This document shows, in pieces, positions 60,239 to 64,000 of a DNA stretch of 64,000 bases. A program made the translations under genes and the position numbers. The first letter of the stretch is position 1. Each line of letters starts with the position of its first letter. The DNA comes from Flavobacteriaceae bacterium (GTDB taxonomy: Bacteria; Bacteroidota; Bacteroidia; Flavobacteriales; Flavobacteriaceae). The notes below the pieces were generated by a model, which was given only the letters and a program-made list of their open reading frames with translations, did not search any database and was not told the origin of the DNA. Location: the NCBI GenBank assembly GCA_030726725.1, contig JANRDC010000015.1, forward strand, positions 1-64,000. Direction: 5' to 3'.

Positions 60239-63181
60239 TTACATGGTATCGCAATGGAATTCTTCCGGTTTTATAGAAGACTTCAGCTGTGTAGGTCTTC
60301 CTTGATTTTTCTCGTCCAACATCTGTTGAATCAACATTTCTCGTTGTTCGGCCACTTGTTTGCGCAATTGCTGATCCAACTCCCTGTCGAAATATACAGC
60401 ACCCTCGATCATCGTTTTTTCTGCCATAGCGTATACGGCCATAGGATGTGCGCTCCAAAGCACTAGATCCGCATCCTTGCCCACTTTGATACTGCCGACT
60501 CTTTGGTCTAAGTGAAGCAATTTAGCTGGATTAATGGTTACCATTTTCCAGGCTTCTTCCTCACTCATTCCACCGTATTTTACTGTTTTAGCAGCCTCTT
60601 GATTTAATCTTCTGGACATCTCAGCGTCATCAGAATTGATCGCTACGGTTACCCCAGCGCGTTGCATGATGGCTGCATTGTAGGGAATAGCGTCCTTGAC
60701 CTCCATCTTGTAGGCCCACCAATCCCCAAATGTTGATCCACCTACACCGTGTTCAGCCATCTTATCAGCTACTTTATAGCCTTCGAGTATGTGGGTAAAG
60801 GTTTGGACTTTAAATCCAAATCGCTCCGCAACTTTCATCATCATGTTGATTTCGCTTTGCACATAGGAGTGGCAGCTGATAAATCGCTCGCCCCTCAGGA
60901 TTTCCCCCAATACTTCCATCTCTTCGTCGTAGCGGTAAGGTTTGCCCGCTTTTTTGATGTCGTCGTACTCTTTTGCTCTTTGGAAGTAGTTGACAAATAC
61001 CTGTTCAACCCCCATTCTGGACTGTGGAAATCTATTTCCGCCACTATCCCAGTTGGATTGTTTTACGTTTTCCCCCAAGGCAAATTTTATGTACTTGGGA
61101 CTGTTGCTGTAAATCAATTCCTCGGCAGGCGCACCCCATTTCATTTTGATAATGGCAGATTGTCCCCCGATGGGGTTTGCAGAACCGTGCAATAACTGAG
61201 CTGTAGTAACCCCGCCGGCCAAGTCTCTGTAGATCCCCATGTGCTTGCTGTCGACAACATCGCTCATGCGCACCTCTGCAGTGCTGTTTTGCCCACCTTC
61301 ATTGACTGACTTCAAGGCGATATGACTGTGCTCGTCAATGATTCCAGCTGTGAGGTGTTTGCCTGTGGCATCGATTACTTTTCCTTGGGCGCTTATGTTT
61401 TTTCCGATTTGGACAATTTTACCATTTTTGACCAGCACATCTGTTTCTGTCAAAACACCTGCAGCCTCGGAGGTCCAAACAGTGGCATTTTTAAAAAGCA
61501 CTGTTTCTGCCGTAGGTTTTTGGGTATAACCGTAACCCACATTGGGATAAGTAACAGGGACAATAGCTCTGATTTCTTTGGGGTTGACTTTTTTCTCTGC
61601 AGCATCAAATGGCGCAGTGCGCAACAAAGCGATGGGCGTGTTGTCTACGTCGGTGCTCAAGGCGATACGGTCCTTAACCAAAAGTGCATTGCCGCTAAAG
61701 CGCATCCATCCACCTTGGTCTTGATCGTACATCTGAAGTTTCATCCAAGCGCCATCTCGTTCAGCTTTTGCGGTGAGTTTTACACTGTCTTTAGTCGCTT
61801 GAACGCTCGGCTTTTCCAAACTGCCGCCAATCACTAATTTATAGTTCGTCTCTTTGAACTGAAGGGTGTAGTCTCCGCGAATATCAGCCAAATCTTTTGG
61901 GTGAATGACATGGGGTTCCCCCATGATCCACAACTCGTGTATGGTTGTTTTCTCATGGAAAATAGGGCCATTAGTCACTGTGAAGTTGGCCATAAATCCA
62001 GGTTTGATTTGTCCTATTTTGTTGGATTGTCCCAGTATTTGGGCTGGAACTGTGGTCAGTGCGGCTAACGCTTGACTTTCACTCAATCCGTAGTCCATGG
62101 CCATACGCACATTTTTCATCAAGTCCCCGGGGTTTTTAAGTCCATGAGTTGTGATGGCAAATGGAACTTTTGCACGATCCAAAGCGGCCAAATTACTGGG
62201 CGCTTGGTTCCAGGTTTTCATGTCTGATAGTGTAATAAACGAGGCCATCAAAGGGTCTGACACATCATAAGCAGTAGGGTAATTCACAGGTACTATCAAA
62301 GTGGCCCCTGTTTTTTTAACCCGTTCAATATCTTCGTAGGCATTGTGTCCTCCCACAATAGCCATTTTCTTGGCAAATTGATCTCCGATCTTGTCCGCTG
62401 AAACAACGGCGTCTAAATCTCCAGCTTCAAAGATGTGGGGCAGTCTGCTGTTCTCGTTATACGCTTCAAGTGACCGGTCTTTGGTCTTTGACCCACCTTG
62501 GGCATACCATTGAGCGTCAGAAAAGAACTGTCTCATCAATGCAGTAGATCCCATGGTAGAAGAAGGGTAGGACTGTTGTGATTGCTGGCTTCTGGTTAAA
62601 GAAAAGTATTGAGCAGATTTTGGAGAGATCACGCGGGTTGCATTAGAGCTGCGCTCTGAAAGGGCAATTAAGGCCCCTGTTCCCCTGGCCAATCCGTCTG
62701 CTAAATGGGTGTTGACCAATCCAAATCCTGCAGCCCTGAGTTTTTCCGCAGTCGCCGCGTCATAAGTAAATGATTCAATCCCGCTTTGTTCAGGCCTGAT
62801 GTGGTCATTCCAATAAAAACCTTCTCTTGAAGGATCGTATTGGGTGGAACGACCTCTGGATTGACCCGTTGGCTTTTTTATTCCGAAACTGCTGTGCACA
62901 TCGATAAAAGCAGGGTAAACATGCATGCCCTTTAAAGAGGTAACCACTGCATTCTTGGGATAAGTGCTGTTTTTTCCTACCGAGATAATCTGGCCATCTT
63001 TGACCACAATGGTGGCATTTTCAATAATTTCAGCACTGTTTTGGTGTACGGTAGCCTCTGTAAATACCTGATAAAGGTCTTTTTTTACCAGAACACCGTC
63101 GTTTTTTGGAAAATACTCTTGGGCTTGTACCCATTGCACCAACAACAGGAGTAAGGCCCAACGCATTGCATTATTTTTCAT
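60239..63181 (-). CDS. Secreted two-domain amidohydrolase, 980 aa
   Basis: The protein has a signal peptide (about 1-20, LLLLLVQWVQAQ) and two tandem amidohydrolase units. The first (about 35-445) has YPAFIDVHSSFG (89-100), keeping H96 but with Ser98 in place of the second His. The second (about 560-950) has IIDEHSHIALKS (about 612-623, HxH present), THILEGYKVADKM and VAINSDDAEMSRR, with the metal-ligand His and Asp positions, so it looks active. The substrate may be a dipeptide, imide or similar; this is open. A one-mismatch -7 element TATATTTA is at 63208-63201. Confidence 0.88.
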   Translation of the reverse strand: MKNNAMRWALLLLLVQWVQAQEYFPKNDGVLVKKDLYQVFTEATVHQNSAEIIENATIVVKDGQIISVGKNSTYPKNAVVTSLKGMHVYPAFIDVHSSFGIKKPTGQSRGRSTQYDPSREGFYWNDHIRPEQSGIESFTYDAATAEKLRAAGFGLVNTHLADGLARGTGALIALSERSSNATRVISPKSAQYFSLTRSQQSQQSYPSSTMGSTALMRQFFSDAQWYAQGGSKTKDRSLEAYNENSRLPHIFEAGDLDAVVSADKIGDQFAKKMAIVGGHNAYEDIERVKKTGATLIVPVNYPTAYDVSDPLMASFITLSDMKTWNQAPSNLAALDRAKVPFAITTHGLKNPGDLMKNVRMAMDYGLSESQALAALTTVPAQILGQSNKIGQIKPGFMANFTVTNGPIFHEKTTIHELWIMGEPHVIHPKDLADIRGDYTLQFKETNYKLVIGGSLEKPSVQATKDSVKLTAKAERDGAWMKLQMYDQDQGGWMRFSGNALLVKDRIALSTDVDNTPIALLRTAPFDAAEKKVNPKEIRAIVPVTYPNVGYGYTQKPTAETVLFKNATVWTSEAAGVLTETDVLVKNGKIVQIGKNISAQGKVIDATGKHLTAGIIDEHSHIALKSVNEGGQNSTAEVRMSDVVDSKHMGIYRDLAGGVTTAQLLHGSANPIGGQSAIIKMKWGAPAEELIYSNSPKYIKFALGENVKQSNWDSGGNRFPQSRMGVEQVFVNYFQRAKEYDDIKKAGKPYRYDEEMEVLGEILRGERFISCHSYVQSEINMMMKVAERFGFKVQTFTHILEGYKVADKMAEHGVGGSTFGDWWAYKMEVKDAIPYNAAIMQRAGVTVAINSDDAEMSRRLNQEAAKTVKYGGMSEEEAWKMVTINPAKLLHLDQRVGSIKVGKDADLVLWSAHPMAVYAMAEKTMIEGAVYFDRELDQQLRKQVAEQREMLIQQMLDEKNQGRPTQLKSSIKPEEFHCDTM

Positions 63182-63236
63182 AGAGTTTGATTTAGCATTC
63201 TAAATATAACAATAAAATGATGTCTTGGGGGATACC

Positions 63237-63266
63237 CAAAAAAAAACCTCCTAAAGCGGAGGTTTT
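63237..63266 (-). terminator. Terminator of cyclophilin-FKBP gene
   Basis: AAAACCTCC (63243-63251) pairs with GGAGGTTTT (63258-63266) around a 6-base loop. On the minus strand a T-run follows. It starts five bases after the gene's stop. Confidence 0.88.
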
Positions 63267-63270
63267 GGAA

Positions 63271-64000
63271 TTATTTTTCTACACCGGTAATTTCGAGATC
63301 AAATACCAGATTAGCGCTCGGAGGAATCACATTGCCCGCTCCAGCTTCTCCATAACCCAAATGAGGTGGAACAAAGACGCGTATTTTATCGCCTACTTTC
63401 ATGCGCAACAAGGCCTCTTTAAATCCGCTGATCAGTCTGGCTTCGGGGGAATAGGGCATGGGAATTGGGTTGTACCCACCCATTTCTTTTCTCTGGGCAT
63501 CAAAAGTGCCAAATGCAGTGGCGATGTCCTCCATATTGGTGTCAAAAACACCCCCATCCTCAAAGTAACCAGCGTAAAGTACTTTGGCAAAACTACCTTC
63601 ACTGGGTACGGGTCCCTCACCTTCTTTCAATACGACCACCCCTAGACCGCTCTCGGTGACCAAGGCGGTAGATTTTTGGGTTTTGAATTCGGCACTGAGC
63701 GTTTCTTTGGCTTTGCTCACCGCAGCCTCTTGCGCTTTAATGTCATCAAAATACTTTTTGAGCACGGAGACAGCATCGAAAGATTTGGCAGATTTGCCGT
63801 TGCGGTGAATGACTACCGACTTAAGCACCAATGGGCTGATCGGTCTGTCTGAAGGGTCGCGTTTTACCAAGGCCATAGAGTCGATGACTTCAAGACCTTC
63901 TACAGCTTTCCCAAATACGGTGTGTCTGCCGTCCAAAAATGCGGTTTCCCCCGCAGTGATAAAAAATTGACTTCCATTGGTGCCTGCGCCTGCATTGGCC
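63271..64000 (-). CDS. Peptidyl-prolyl isomerase, cyclophilin-FKBP fusion (5' end outside window)
   Basis: The minus-strand frame is open through the window end. The visible N-terminal part reads [20 protein letters not shown] and [19 protein letters not shown], the second half of a cyclophilin domain (FFIT and RHTVFG motifs). After a charged helical linker (about 80 residues) comes an FKBP domain: [36 protein letters not shown] and [19 protein letters not shown]. The FKBP aromatic pocket residues seem present. The first in-frame candidate start inside the window (TTG 63936) is internal to the cyclophilin domain. The protein is presumably exported, but its signal sequence is not visible. Confidence 0.9.
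   Translation of the reverse strand, partial: ANAGAGTNGSQFFITAGETAFLDGRHTVFGKAVEGLEVIDSMALVKRDPSDRPISPLVLKSVVIHRNGKSAKSFDAVSVLKKYFDDIKAQEAAVSKAKETLSAEFKTQKSTALVTESGLGVVVLKEGEGPVPSEGSFAKVLYAGYFEDGGVFDTNMEDIATAFGTFDAQRKEMGGYNPIPMPYSPEARLISGFKEALLRMKVGDKIRVFVPPHLGYGEAGAGNVIPPSANLVFDLEITGVEK

Noticed and set aside
61322-61837. Plus-strand frame of 171 codons opposite the large amidohydrolase
   Set aside because: Antisense to a gene with strong family motifs; no start context and no recognisable domain.
1-64000. Defence system, prophage, insertion sequence or CRISPR array
   Set aside because: No transposase, integrase, phage, Cas or restriction genes and no spaced direct repeats were found; genes are core functions throughout.

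Overview
The window reads as chromosome from a member of the Bacteroidota, most likely the class Flavobacteriia. Three things point there. Promoters repeatedly match the Bacteroidota -33/-7 pattern (TTTG, about 20 bases, TAnnTTTG), and purine-rich Shine-Dalgarno sequences are not evident. Lineage-typical families are present: DUF4295 behind rpmB-rpmG, the DUF6452/DUF6048 pair behind rlmD, a split transketolase, and cyclophilin-FKBP and FKBP lipoprotein isomerases. Gene order is also flavobacterial in style (thrS-infC-rpmI-rplT; zapA-6S-like RNA-rny). Genus cannot be told from the sequence. Genes are tightly packed, many start and stop codons overlap, and four convergent pairs overlap at their 3' ends.

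Layout. 1-5.5 kb: end of a LuxR-type response regulator, htpG, a FabH-type ketosynthase, a sodium:solute symporter and recR. 5.5-9.5 kb: a coupled cluster of a 2-oxoacid dehydrogenase E2, a DEDDh exonuclease, a fumarylacetoacetase-family enzyme and cinA. 9.5-14.8 kb: rpmB-rpmG-DUF4295, then ftsY-rimO and two SurA-type periplasmic proteins. 14.8-18.4 kb: aconitase and a D-amino-acid dehydrogenase. 18.4-23.8 kb: tRNA-Leu(GAG), tRNA-Lys(TTT), aroK, a phosphoribosyltransferase, an S4 protein, an FKBP lipoprotein, an outer-membrane barrel and split transketolase. 23.9-30.5 kb: tgt-lptG-EamA exporter, accA, dnaB and a HAD phosphatase. 30.6-33.8 kb (minus): thrS-infC-rpmI-rplT. 33.8-38.7 kb: ZIP transporter, rlmL with a small membrane protein, and rlmD-DUF6452-DUF6048. 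38.8-45.4 kb: rocD-cysteine desulfurase, an M23 peptidase, a ZapB-like coiled coil, zapA, a candidate 6S RNA and rny. 45.4-58.9 kb (minus): DUF349, TPR-DUF368-DUF368-aroE, rsh-fur-purA-LptA-like-aminotransferase, and a SpoU methyltransferase. 58.9-64 kb (minus): two secreted amidohydrolase-family proteins and a cyclophilin-FKBP isomerase cut by the window edge.

Most of this is core information processing and envelope biology. I see no phage, insertion sequence, CRISPR array or defence island. The most interesting signals are regulatory or structural: a well-paired 6S-like RNA between zapA and rny; an infC that can only begin at a non-canonical codon (AUA best); -7 boxes exactly four bases from ATG at recR, aroK and rlmD (and a near-match at dnaB), predicting leaderless mRNAs; and enzymes missing expected metal ligands (Tgt, Fur, two amidohydrolase domains). 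Several gene starts were moved downstream because the longest reading frame would begin inside or upstream of a promoter box.
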